64,000 nucleotides of DNA from Paraburkholderia heleia NBRC 101817 (GTDB taxonomy: Bacteria > Pseudomonadota > Gammaproteobacteria > Burkholderiales > Burkholderiaceae), in NCBI RefSeq assembly GCF_000739775.1, contig NZ_BBJH01000012.1, positions 124,001 through 188,000 of the forward strand, written 5' to 3'. Positions 27,487 to 37,359 of this stretch are shown here, in pieces. The translations under genes were made by a program, and so were the position numbers. The notes under the pieces were generated by a model. It searched no databases. It was not told the DNA's origin and worked only from the letters and a program-made list of their open reading frames with translations. Every line of letters starts with the position of its first letter. The stretch's first letter is position 1.

Positions 27487-29079
27487 ATGGCACGACGGGA
27501 AGGCGCGGCACACAATGCCACCGCGAGGAAGTTGCACGCATATGTGGCTCGCTTTATGAAGGGCTTTCGTCAAAAATTGCGCCTGCTTGGCAGCTCGATT
27601 GTTTCGCCCGCTGGTGTCCTGTGCTGCAACATAATATTGTGGATGGCCATGTTTGGCATCGGCACATCCTCGCTAATGGCTTCACGGGGAAGTGCTTTTA
27701 ATCAAGCGGTCCAGAACTCGCGCAATCTCACGCTGGTGCTGGAGCATGACATGCGCCGCAGCATCGACCAGTACGACCTCTCATTGCGTGCGGCTGCCGA
27801 GGGTGTGGCCGACAAGCGGGTTATGTCGTTGCCGACCAACATGCGCAGTCTGGTCCTGTTCGACCGTGCAGCGACGGGCCGCTATCTCGGCTCGATAACG
27901 GTGAGAGCAGCAGATGGCAGGCTACTCGCTGATTCCGTAGGCCGCTCCGATGCTCGCGATGATCGTGGTGATGCGCACCAAGCCCTCGCGGGCTATCAGA
28001 TGACACCTGGCGGCCTCTATATCGGTCATCCCGTTCGATTTTCCTTAGGAGATGGTCCACTCGCTATTGCGCTTGGCCGTGCGATCACAGGGCCGGACGG
28101 GACAGTTCTGGGCAGTGTCGTGGGAAGTCTGAGTCTGGAGTATTTCGACACTCTCATCAACAGGCTGTCAATTGGCGAGAAAGGGGCGGTGATAGTGATT
28201 GAAACGGACGGGACATTGATTGCCCGCTTGCCATACAGTTCAGCCAACATTGGCAGGAGTCTCGCCCATGCCCCTATTTTCCAGCACTTCATGGGTGGAC
28301 AGGAAGGCTACTTCGTAGCAAGCGCCAAACTGGATGGCGTGCGCCGACTCTATGTTTATAGGCGCTTGCCCGGTTTGCCACTGATTGTCGCCGTTGCCCC
28401 TGCAATGAACACGGTCTACGCAGAATGGTGGACAAGGGTGGGCTGGTTCGCAGCGCTCATTTTCGTTTTCACCGCCATCCAGATGACGGGGGTGTGGCTG
28501 TTTGTGTACGAGCTTCGGCGCAGGCAACGCGCGGAAGCCTTTCTGGAGCGCATGGCACATCGCGACTCGCTCACCGGACTGGAAAACCGAGGAACCTTCG
28601 ATGCAGTCTTGAAAAGGGAATGGACGCGTACCAGGCGCCATCGGAATCCGCTATCCCTGCTCTTCATCGACATCGACAGGTTCAAAACCTACAACGATCA
28701 CTATGGCCACCAGGCCGGCGACATCGCACTGAAAGCCGTAGCCACGCGAATTTCCGAGTGTATTGACGAGCCTTGGGACCATGTCGCGCGATATGGTGGA
28801 GAGGAATTCGTAGTCGTACTGCCGGATACTGACACGGCTGGGGCGATCCTGGTCGCGGAGAGAATCCGGCGCAGCGTTCTCGACCTCCATGTTGAGCATG
28901 CGCAGACAGCTGCAGGGTTTCTAACGGTAAGCGTTGGGGCGTCGTCGACAACTGACGCAACGGTCACCGACGCTGCCGGCCTCCTGAAGGCAGCTGATGC
29001 AGCTCTGTATGAAGCGAAGGGACTTGGGCGCAACCGCGTGGCCGTGGCACAAGAGCTCGACGCAGAATTGATTTCGTGA
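27487..29079 (+). CDS. Membrane diguanylate cyclase with periplasmic PDC/Cache sensor
   Basis: This 530-residue enzyme makes c-di-GMP from two GTP. A first membrane segment lies at about residues 42-62. A large periplasmic PDC/dCache-type sensor (about 70-325) contains blocks such as SLVLFDRAATGRYLGSITVR and GEKGAVIVIETDGTLIARLP. A second membrane segment lies near 325-348, then the GGDEF domain to about 520. The active site is intact (ARYGGEEFVVVLPD; also LLFIDIDRFKTYNDHYGHQAGD). The inhibitory RxxD site expected five residues before GGEEF is not present (the sequence there is EPWD), so product inhibition may be weak. Confidence 0.92.
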   Translation: MARREGAAHNATARKLHAYVARFMKGFRQKLRLLGSSIVSPAGVLCCNIILWMAMFGIGTSSLMASRGSAFNQAVQNSRNLTLVLEHDMRRSIDQYDLSLRAAAEGVADKRVMSLPTNMRSLVLFDRAATGRYLGSITVRAADGRLLADSVGRSDARDDRGDAHQALAGYQMTPGGLYIGHPVRFSLGDGPLAIALGRAITGPDGTVLGSVVGSLSLEYFDTLINRLSIGEKGAVIVIETDGTLIARLPYSSANIGRSLAHAPIFQHFMGGQEGYFVASAKLDGVRRLYVYRRLPGLPLIVAVAPAMNTVYAEWWTRVGWFAALIFVFTAIQMTGVWLFVYELRRRQRAEAFLERMAHRDSLTGLENRGTFDAVLKREWTRTRRHRNPLSLLFIDIDRFKTYNDHYGHQAGDIALKAVATRISECIDEPWDHVARYGGEEFVVVLPDTDTAGAILVAERIRRSVLDLHVEHAQTAAGFLTVSVGASSTTDATVTDAAGLLKAADAALYEAKGLGRNRVAVAQELDAELIS

Positions 29080-29099
29080 AATGTACAGTACAGAAGTTG

Positions 29100-29679
29100 C
29101 GGCGTCGGCCATATCCGATCATGGTTGTCGCTCCTTGTTGTTGATTGTCGCCGGATGATTGTCGGCGCCTGCTGTTCTGTTTGTCGCTGGCGGTGCGACG
29201 ACGGTAGCTTTCGACATTCATCTCGAAGATCGTTGAATGATGGACGAGCCGGTCGATTGCAGCGACGGTCATGCCGGGATCAGGAAACACGTCATTCCAG
29301 CCCGAGAACGGCTGGTTGGCGGTGATCAGAAGGCTACGGTGCTCATACCTTTCGGCAATCAGCTCGAACAGCACGCTGGTTTCGGCCTGATCCTTCCGGG
29401 CATATGACAGATCGTCCAGGATGATCAGGTCGAAGCGGTCGAGCTTGGCAGGAGCTGAAGGCAACTGCAGGCTCTGACGCGCAGCCTGCAGCTTCTGCAC
29501 GAGCTCGCTGGTACGCGTGAACAGCACCCGGTAGCCGGCGTCGATCAACGCGTGTCCGATGGGCCGAACCCAGATGACTTTTGCCGGCTCCGGGCGGGCC
29601 GAACAGGAGCGCCGTGGCGCCTTTCTCAAGCCACGAATCGCCAGTCGCGAGCGCCATGACGTGGGCCTTCGAAACCATC
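29100..29679 (-). pseudogene. IS21-family helper ATPase (IstB), truncated and frameshifted
   Basis: Next to an IS6 end at 29680, the sequence reads VSKAHVMALATGDSWLEKG and the Walker A motif ATALLFGPPGAGKSHL. The frame then shifts near 29580, and the rest continues as GHALIDAGYRVLFTRTSELV, the Walker B-like LIILDDLSYARKD and AIDRLVHHSTIFEMNVESYR. The N-terminal third is cut off by the IS6 element. The 3' end has no clear stop of its own and runs towards the diguanylate cyclase gene. No istA is left in the window. Confidence 0.85.
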
Positions 29680-30473
29680 GGCTCTGTCAAGTTATCGGAA
29701 AAGGCGTGAGATATTCCAACACACGTAGGTATCCTCTTTAATTCACACTGAAGAGTTGCACGCCAGCCCATTCATACCAGGCATGCAAGCGCGCCTTTAG
29801 CTGCGCGCGATGGCAGGCCGCGTTCATCCGGTGGCGGGGCAATGCAAAGTGCTGGCGGATCGGGCCGAAGCGCGAGAGAAACGCCTGCGTGCGTCGTGGA
29901 TCGCGGAAGCCCTGCATCTGGCGTTCGCGCCGGCGTGTGGGCTGGTGACTATTTTCAGCACGGTTATTGACCCGCGCCGAAGCTTTCACGAAGACGTGCT
30001 TTACACCGGCCAGCTCGGGCATTTCCGCCTTCGCGGCCGGGTAGCTGTGCAGCTGATTGGTGACGATCTTCGTGGGTACCGGGTGTGAGCGCAGTACATT
30101 GCTGAAGAAGCGTTTGGCCGCAGCCGTGTCGCGTCGCTTTTGCTGCAGCACATCCAGTTCCGCTCCGTGCTCGTCCACTGCGCGCCACAGTACGTACGGC
30201 TCGCCCCGCAGCTTCACGAAGACTTCATCGAGATGCCAGGTGGAACCCGGCTTGCCGCGCCAGGCCTTTGCGCGGCGCATAAACTGCGCGCCAAAGCGGT
30301 CGCACCAGTTGCGAATCGTTTCGTACGTGACACTGACGCCACGCTCGGGCAGCAGCTCCTCGATATCCCGCAGGCTCAGATTGAAACGGTGGTACCAACG
30401 TACCGCGCAACTGATGACCGCGGCAGGAAAACGGAAACCGTGAAAAGGCGACTTGATCTTCTTCGTCCCTTCA
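29680..30473 (-). pseudogene. IS6-family element and transposase, 5'-truncated
   Basis: The left end GGCTCTGTCAAGTTATCGG at 29680 is a typical IS6 terminal repeat; no matching right end exists. The transposase runs on the minus strand to 29738. From about 30473 the frame is open (KKIKSPFHGFRFPAAVISC; SLRDIEELLPERGVSVTYE) but has no start codon. The DDE triad is damaged: HLDEVFVK is present, but the second Asp is Asn (KIVTNQLHSY), with Glu in RAENSHQPTR. The junction near 30475-30490 fuses this remnant to a truncated xdhC, suggesting an IS6-mediated deletion. Confidence 0.83.
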
Positions 30474-30475
30474 TC

Positions 30476-31049
30476 CTACTCGCCTACGATCTCAAGTTCA
30501 CATTGCCACGCCACGTACTCGCTCAATTGCCCGGCGCCAATCAGCAGCAGGCGCCAAGCCGGACCATGCACCGTCGCGAGGCGCTCGCCGTCGAAGCTGA
30601 ATGCGCCGGCTTCCGTATGCGTACGAACACGTGCCAACGTCACCGCGCCACTGCGCATGTCGAGCGTGCGCCGCATCAGTTGCCCGTCGTCCAGCGCGTC
30701 GAGCAGCGAATCGAGTCCGCTGTGCGCCTAGCGTCTCGCACGCGAGCCGCATGGTGCCGCCGCAAGGCAGGTCGAAGCCATGGGCCTCGTCAGCGCTCAA
30801 TCCGTATTCGACCGTCGACAGCCGCATCGAAGGCGGCCCTTGCGAGAGCAGACGGTCGGCGAGATCGTCTTCGATGCAGCCGCCCGAGACCGAGCCCGCC
30901 ATGCGGCCGTCCTCGCGCAGCGCCAGCATCGAGCCGAGGGGGCGCGGCGACGAGCCCCACGTGCGCACGACCGTATAAAGCCACGCGCTGCTGCCCGCCG
31001 CGACCCAGCGCGCCGCCGCTTCAAACACTTCGCGATCCGCGTCCTGCAT
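30476..31049 (-). pseudogene. XdhC/CoxI-family molybdenum-cofactor maturation factor, truncated
   Basis: XdhC-type proteins insert the sulfurated molybdenum cofactor into hydroxylases. This one starts at 31049 (MQDADREVFEAAARWVAAG) and has the N-terminal XdhC block (VVRTWGSSPRPLGSMLALRE; GSVSGGCIEDDL; GFDLPCGGTMRLACE). One base is gained or lost near 30730, after which the frame continues as DGQLMRRTLDMRSGAVTLAR to the Rossmann start LLLIGAGQLSEYVA and then runs into the IS6 remnant. The C-terminal half is missing. It lies 65 bp downstream of the cytochrome/Mo subunit and would have served the nicotinate hydroxylase. Confidence 0.82.
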
Positions 31050-31113
31050 GTTCACGTTCGGCCTCCTTGCCGCTGTGGTCCGGCTAGCGCTTCACGTTCG
31101 AGCCGATATGCGC

Positions 31114-33546
31114 TCAATGCGTCTGCGCGCGCATGCGCGCCGCCGTCGCGGCGAGATCGCGCCATGCCGGCTGCGCTGGCGCGTAGCGGGCGCGAATGTA
31201 GCCCGCGAGTTCGGCCATCTGCCGATCGTCGAAACTATCCTTGAATCCCGGCATATAACCGAGCCCTTCGGTGGCCGGCTGGTCGATGCCGTGCATCAGC
31301 ACGTGCAGCAGATTGTCGGGGCTCGCCTGGCTCACGCTCGTGTTCAGTCCCATGAGCGGCCGCACGCCGAGATGTCCCACGCCGCCCGACTCCGCATGGC
31401 ACACCGCGCAGGCCGCCTCGAACATGCGCTGGCCGTTCTGGAAGCCGAGCGCCGTGAGCGTGTCGGCAGGCGCGCCCGCCGCGCGTTGCGTCGCCGCCTG
31501 CGCTGCGCTGGCCGCATCGACGGGCGGCGAGAGCGAGGCGATGTAGTGGGCAATCGCGCGCACGTCCGATTCGGGCAATTCCGCGAGGCCTGCGACGACG
31601 GGCGCCATCGGCCCTGCCGCCACGCCGTGCTCGGCCGAAAAGCCCGTACGCAGGTAGCTGAACAACGCGTCTTCGGTCCACGGCACCGGCGCGCCTTGCT
31701 GCTTGTCGTGCGCGGCGATTAGTGAGGGCGCGTCCCAGCCCTCGGCGTTCCCGCCCGAGAGATACGCAAAGCCGCCCTTCTCCGCGCCAAGCAGGTTGCG
31801 CGGCGTATGGCACGCGCCGCAATGGCCCGCGCCATCGACGAGATATTTGCCGCGATTCCACAGCGCCGACTGTTGTGGATCGGGCTGGTATTGCGCGTCG
31901 TCGTGGAAGAGCCAGTTCCAGCCCGCCACGAGGCGACGCTGGTTCATCGGGAACGGCAGGCGCGTTTGCGGTGCGGCCTGTTTGACCGCGGGCTGCGACA
32001 TGAGCCACGCGTAGAGCGCCATCATGTCGGCGTCGCTCATGCGCGCGAACGCCGTATACGGGAACGCCGGATAGAGATGGCGGCCGTCGCGCGCGATGCC
32101 GTGACGCATCGCGCGCGCGAAGGCCTCGTAAGTCCACGCGCCGATGCCGGTTTCGCGATCGGGCGTGATATTGGTGGACCAGACCGTGCCGAACGGCGTC
32201 TCCAGCGCGAAGCCGCCCGCGTTCGTCTGACCACCCGGCGCGGTATGGCACACGGTGCAATCGCCCGCGAGCGCGACCTGGCGTCCGCGCTCGAGCATCG
32301 CCGCGCTCCACATCGAGGCATCGGGGCCCGCGCCCATGGGCAGCGGCGCGATAGGCGTGGGGCCGGGCAGCATCGAGCAGGCAAGGCCGATCAGGCCGCC
32401 CGCCACACCACCGATGCCGCCGCCAGCCAGCCAGCGTTTCCAGCGCGACGGGCGGTGCACGGCGGCGGGCGCTTCGAGGGCGACCGCCGGGCCTGCTTCG
32501 GCGAGCGCGCGGCGAATGGTGTCGGCGTCGAACGGTGGCGCGCGAAAGCGCACGCCGGTGGCATCGTAGAGCGCGTTGGCGATCGCGGCGGCGGCGGGTG
32601 CGGCGGCCTGGTCGATGCACACATCGTGGGCGGCACCCTGATAAATTATTTCGTTATCCGTATCGTTCGATGGTGTGACGATGTCGTGAGCAATGGATGC
32701 ATGCTGCGCCGAATCGCTGCCCGGCTCGTCGTAGTTGGCCCGGGCGATGCGGCGCTTGCCCGTCGCGCGCGCGATCGCCTCTTCGATCTGCCACGCGGGG
32801 ATGCCGGCAAGCGCGGCTGCATCGGGCGTGCCTTCGCCCTGTCCCGCCACCACACGCCGCACGGCGATATCGCCGGTCTTGCGGTTGACGTCGAGATCGA
32901 CGACCCACGCGGACCAGCTTGCCGCCTGCGCGTAGTCGAGCATCGGTGTCGAAGGCACGTTCGCAGGCGTGTCATGCCGCGCGCTCGAACCGTCGAACGC
33001 AAAGCCGCGCCCGCGCACCCACGGCGAAGCCGGCTCGCTCGCGACGGGTGGCGTCACGCCCCATGCCGCGCGCTCGCTCACCATGCGAATGACTTCGCGC
33101 GCACCGGCGTCGCGCGCCACGTCCAGATGATCGAGACGTAGCGCAACGGGATCGCGATGTGCCTCGTGCGCGATCTCGTCGATGAACGACTCGCGCGCGA
33201 ACGTATGCGCCTGGACGGGAATTGACTGCGCGGGATCGTCGACGGCGACGCTCGCCTGTGCATGGCGATAGAGCAGCGGCGGCAAGGGCAGCGGCGAAGG
33301 ATGCGAAGGCGCCGCGCCCGAATGCCCTTCGATGCAAGCACGGTAGTGCCACGTTTTCATGATGCCGTCCGGCGCGAAGCTCGCGGCAACCGCGAGTTGC
33401 GCATCGGCATCGAGACCCTGTGCAGGCCACGCATACTGCGCACTACGTCGCGCACCCGGTGCGCTTTCGTCATCGCCGTCCTGCGCGCTCAGCGCATGCG
33501 CATTGTCTTCATGCTGGCACAATGTCTGCGGATCGTGCTCGCTCAT
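31114..33546 (-). CDS. nicB: Nicotinate hydroxylase subunit: partial Mo domain fused to three-haem cytochrome c
   Basis: This is an 810-residue protein. Residues of about 55-355 match the C-terminal half of a xanthine-dehydrogenase-type Mo subunit (ESFIDEIAHEAHRDPVALRL; WSAWVVDLDVNRKTGDI). The catalytic GxGE element is missing: the aligned stretch reads VCIDQAAAPAAA before AIANALYDATG. A membrane segment follows (about 373-392). Three c-type haem sites come next: CTVCH (430-434), CGACH (576-580) and CAVCH (713-717). The protein probably passes electrons from the hydroxylase to the respiratory chain. It starts 6 bp after nicA. Known NicB combines a complete Mo domain with the cytochrome; here the complete Mo domain is a separate gene at 39300-41588. 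The symbol is given by synteny and the cytochrome part. Confidence 0.82.
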   Translation of the reverse strand: MSEHDPQTLCQHEDNAHALSAQDGDDESAPGARRSAQYAWPAQGLDADAQLAVAASFAPDGIMKTWHYRACIEGHSGAAPSHPSPLPLPPLLYRHAQASVAVDDPAQSIPVQAHTFARESFIDEIAHEAHRDPVALRLDHLDVARDAGAREVIRMVSERAAWGVTPPVASEPASPWVRGRGFAFDGSSARHDTPANVPSTPMLDYAQAASWSAWVVDLDVNRKTGDIAVRRVVAGQGEGTPDAAALAGIPAWQIEEAIARATGKRRIARANYDEPGSDSAQHASIAHDIVTPSNDTDNEIIYQGAAHDVCIDQAAAPAAAAIANALYDATGVRFRAPPFDADTIRRALAEAGPAVALEAPAAVHRPSRWKRWLAGGGIGGVAGGLIGLACSMLPGPTPIAPLPMGAGPDASMWSAAMLERGRQVALAGDCTVCHTAPGGQTNAGGFALETPFGTVWSTNITPDRETGIGAWTYEAFARAMRHGIARDGRHLYPAFPYTAFARMSDADMMALYAWLMSQPAVKQAAPQTRLPFPMNQRRLVAGWNWLFHDDAQYQPDPQQSALWNRGKYLVDGAGHCGACHTPRNLLGAEKGGFAYLSGGNAEGWDAPSLIAAHDKQQGAPVPWTEDALFSYLRTGFSAEHGVAAGPMAPVVAGLAELPESDVRAIAHYIASLSPPVDAASAAQAATQRAAGAPADTLTALGFQNGQRMFEAACAVCHAESGGVGHLGVRPLMGLNTSVSQASPDNLLHVLMHGIDQPATEGLGYMPGFKDSFDDRQMAELAGYIRARYAPAQPAWRDLAATAARMRAQTH

Positions 33547-33552
33547 CGCGCC

Positions 33553-34056
33553 TCAGTTCCCTTGTTCCTGTTGCTGATACAACGCCGCGCGCTTCACCGC
33601 GCGCACGATCTCCAGGTGCGTGCCGCAGCGGCACAGATTGAAACGCAGCGCGTCGCGGATCGCGTCTTCGTCGGGCGTGGGATTGCGCGCGAGCAGCGCC
33701 GCCGCGCTCATGATCATGCCGTTGAGGCAATAGCCGCATTGCGCGGCCTGCTCGTCGATGAACGCGCGCTGCACGGGATGCAGCGCGTCGAGCGTGCCGA
33801 GCCCTTCGAGCGTGGTCACTTCGCGTTCGCACGCTGCCGCCGCAGGCACCACGCACGAGCGCGTGGCCTGACCGTCGACCAGCACCGTGCAGGCGCCGCA
33901 TTGGCCGAGCCCGCAGCCGTATTTGGGGCCGTTCAGCTCGCAGTCGTTGCGCAGGATGTAGAGGAGCGGCGTGTCGGGCGTGGCGCCCTCGATGGTGCGC
34001 GTCGTGCCGTTCACGCTAAGCGTGAGCGGCCCCGCGTGGGAACCGGAATGCAACAT
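33553..34056 (-). CDS. nicA: Nicotinate hydroxylase small subunit, two [2Fe-2S] clusters
   Basis: This 167-residue iron-sulfur subunit starts at 34056 (MLHSGSHAGPLTLSVNG). The plant-type ferredoxin domain has Cys48, Cys53, Cys56 and Cys68 (GCGLGQCGACTVLVDG). The helical second domain has CGYC (Cys107, Cys110) and CRC (Cys142, Cys144). It relays electrons from the molybdenum centre to the cytochrome subunit during hydroxylation of nicotinate to 6-hydroxynicotinate. It lies between nicC upstream and the cytochrome subunit downstream on the minus strand. Confidence 0.93.
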   Translation of the reverse strand: MLHSGSHAGPLTLSVNGTTRTIEGATPDTPLLYILRNDCELNGPKYGCGLGQCGACTVLVDGQATRSCVVPAAAACEREVTTLEGLGTLDALHPVQRAFIDEQAAQCGYCLNGMIMSAAALLARNPTPDEDAIRDALRFNLCRCGTHLEIVRAVKRAALYQQQEQGN

Positions 34057-34185
34057 GGACTGACTCGAAATTAGGGTGATCACAGGCTGTGCGGAAGCCG
34101 TTCCGCAGCCCCGGCGGCGCGCCGCATGATCTTCACACACGACGCGCCGCACAGGACCTTATAACCCGCCGAAAATCGGCGTGCT

Positions 34186-35472
<1,287 letters not shown>

Positions 35473-35578
35473 TCAGCAAGCAGAAACTTTCCCTGATCTC
35501 TCCCTGCACGGATTCTCAAAAATTCGCCTATATATGAAGCGGCGCGTTTGCCCGGGTTAATTTCCCCGTTGCGCATTT

Positions 35579-35599
35579 AAAACGTACACGCTAGAGTTT
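35579..35599. promoter_or_regulatory. Putative NicR site upstream of nicE
   Basis: AAAACGTACACGCTAGAGTTT has outer AAAC/GTTT dyad arms around a GTACAC core. It lies 68 bp upstream of the nicE start, at the plus-strand nic operon promoter region. Confidence 0.4.
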
Positions 35600-35666
35600 G
35601 TTCAAATCTCGACGACGCCCGCGAAGGCGTGCCTCGTCGCCGCCCAACTGCAATGGAGTGAGCGTC

Positions 35667-36419
35667 ATGAGCAAGACTTACCGCATCGGCCAGATCGTGC
35701 CGAGCTCGAACACCACGATGGAAACGGAAATCCCGGCGATGCTGCGCCTGCGCGAAGCGATCCGCCCGGAGCGCTTCACGTTCCATTCGAGCCGCATGCG
35801 CATGAAGAAGGTCGTGAAGGAAGAGCTTGCCGCGATGGACGCCGAATCGGACCGCTGCGCCGTCGAGTTGTCCGACGCGCGCGTGGACGTGCTCGGCTAT
35901 GCGTGCCTCGTCGCGATCATGGCGATGGGCCGCGGCTATCACCGCGTCTCGCAGGCGCGCCTCACGAAACACACGGCCGAGAACGGCGCCGCGGCGCCGG
36001 TGCTCACGAGCGCGGGCGCGCTCGTCGACGCGCTCAAGGTGATCGGCGCGAAGCGCATCGTCGTGGTGGCGCCGTACATGAAGGCGCTCACCGAACTCGT
36101 GGTCGACTACATCCGCCACGAAGGCTATGAAGTGCTCGACTATCGCGCGCTCGAAATCCCCGACAACCTCGACGTAGGCCGTCACGATCCCGCGCGCCTA
36201 CCCGAGATTGTCAAGACGCTGAACTACGCCGACGCCGACGCCATCGTGCTCTCGGCCTGCGTGCAGATGCCTTCGCTGCCCGCAGTCGCCAGGGTCGAGG
36301 CGATGACCGGCAAGCCCGTCATCACCGCCGCGATCGCCACCACCTACGCGATGCTGCGCGAGCTCGATCTCGAGCCGGTCGTGCCGGGCGCTGGTGCGCT
36401 GCTCTCGGGCGCGTATTGA
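35667..36419 (+). CDS. nicE: Maleate cis-trans isomerase
   Basis: This 250-residue member of the Asp/Glu racemase superfamily turns maleate into fumarate, the last step of the nic pathway. The two catalytic cysteines are Cys80 (DVLGYACLVAI) and Cys198 (IVLSACVQMPS). The N-terminus YRIGQIVPSSNTTMETEIP is the family signature. The start at 35667 (MSKTYRIG) is chosen because the longer frame adds a non-homologous basic tail. It is first in the plus-strand operon nicE-nicD-nicX-nicF, although its reaction comes last. Confidence 0.94.
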   Translation: MSKTYRIGQIVPSSNTTMETEIPAMLRLREAIRPERFTFHSSRMRMKKVVKEELAAMDAESDRCAVELSDARVDVLGYACLVAIMAMGRGYHRVSQARLTKHTAENGAAAPVLTSAGALVDALKVIGAKRIVVVAPYMKALTELVVDYIRHEGYEVLDYRALEIPDNLDVGRHDPARLPEIVKTLNYADADAIVLSACVQMPSLPAVARVEAMTGKPVITAAIATTYAMLRELDLEPVVPGAGALLSGAY

Positions 36420-36465
36420 CGAGGCCACCCCCGACATCCAATCGAGCCATTCCTTGGAGCCCAAC

Positions 36466-37335
36466 ATGCCCAGCACCTATCTCTACGGCGCGAACGTCGC
36501 CGCCAATGGCATTCGCCAGCACTATCTGCGCTACGGCGGCGCCAGCGGAGCGCGCGCGGCGCGTGCGGCGGTCATCGTGATTCCAGGCATCACGAGCCCC
36601 GCAATTACCTGGGGCTTCGTCGGCGAGGTGTTCGGCGCGGCCTTCGACACCTATGTGATCGACGTGCGTGGACGCGGCCTCTCGGAAGCCTCGGACACGC
36701 TTGACTACAGCCTCGACGCCCTGGCCGATGACGTCGTCGCGCTGGCCGCGGCGCTCGGGCTCGAGCACTACGCGCTGGTGGGTCATTCGATGGGCGCGCG
36801 CATCGCCACGCGCGCCGCTTTGCGCGCGCCGCGCGGACTCGCTTCGGTGGTGCTGGTCGATCCGCCGGTCTCGGGCCCGGGGCGCCGGGAGTATCCGGGC
36901 AAGCTTCCGTGGTATGTCGATTCGATGGCGCTCGCGCGCAAGGGCACCGACGCCGAAGGCATGCGCGCGTTCTGCCCCACCTGGACCGACGAAGAACTGC
37001 GCCTGCGCGCCGAGTGGCTGCACACCTGCGACGAGCGCGCCGTGCTCGCGTCCTACGAAGGCTTCCATACCGACGATTTCCACGCCGACGCCGCACAACT
37101 AAAGGTGCCGGCGCTCCTCGTCACGGCCGCGCGCGGCGACGTCGTGCGCGACGAGGACGTGGCCGAACTGCAGCGCGCCACGCCCGAGATGCAGCACGTG
37201 CGTGTGCCCGACGCGGGCCACATGATTCCGTGGGACAACGCGGCCGGCTTCTATGCGGCGTTCGGCAGCTTCCTCGGCGCACCGCTCGGCGCCGAAACCG
37301 CCGAAGCGGTACAGCCCGCTGAAAACGCCGCCTGA
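36466..37335 (+). CDS. nicD: N-formylmaleamate deformylase
   Basis: This 289-residue alpha/beta hydrolase cleaves N-formylmaleamate to maleamate and formate. The nucleophile is Ser108 in VGHSMGARIA, the acid is likely Asp132 in VLVDPPVSG and the base is His252 in DAGHMIPWD. These are spaced exactly like the Ser-Asp-His triad reported for Pseudomonas NicD. The start at 36466 (MPSTYLYGANVAANGI) follows TTGGAG. It sits 46 bp after nicE and 24 bp before nicX, so it belongs to the same operon. Confidence 0.94.
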   Translation: MPSTYLYGANVAANGIRQHYLRYGGASGARAARAAVIVIPGITSPAITWGFVGEVFGAAFDTYVIDVRGRGLSEASDTLDYSLDALADDVVALAAALGLEHYALVGHSMGARIATRAALRAPRGLASVVLVDPPVSGPGRREYPGKLPWYVDSMALARKGTDAEGMRAFCPTWTDEELRLRAEWLHTCDERAVLASYEGFHTDDFHADAAQLKVPALLVTAARGDVVRDEDVAELQRATPEMQHVRVPDAGHMIPWDNAAGFYAAFGSFLGAPLGAETAEAVQPAENAA

Positions 37336-37359
37336 CGCACACCAACCGGAGAACACACG

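Noticed and set aside
31807..33141. Long open frame (444 codons) on the plus strand opposite the cytochrome/Mo subunit
   Set aside because: High-GC antisense shadow: rich in Arg/Ala/His with no domains, opposite a gene with haem motifs.
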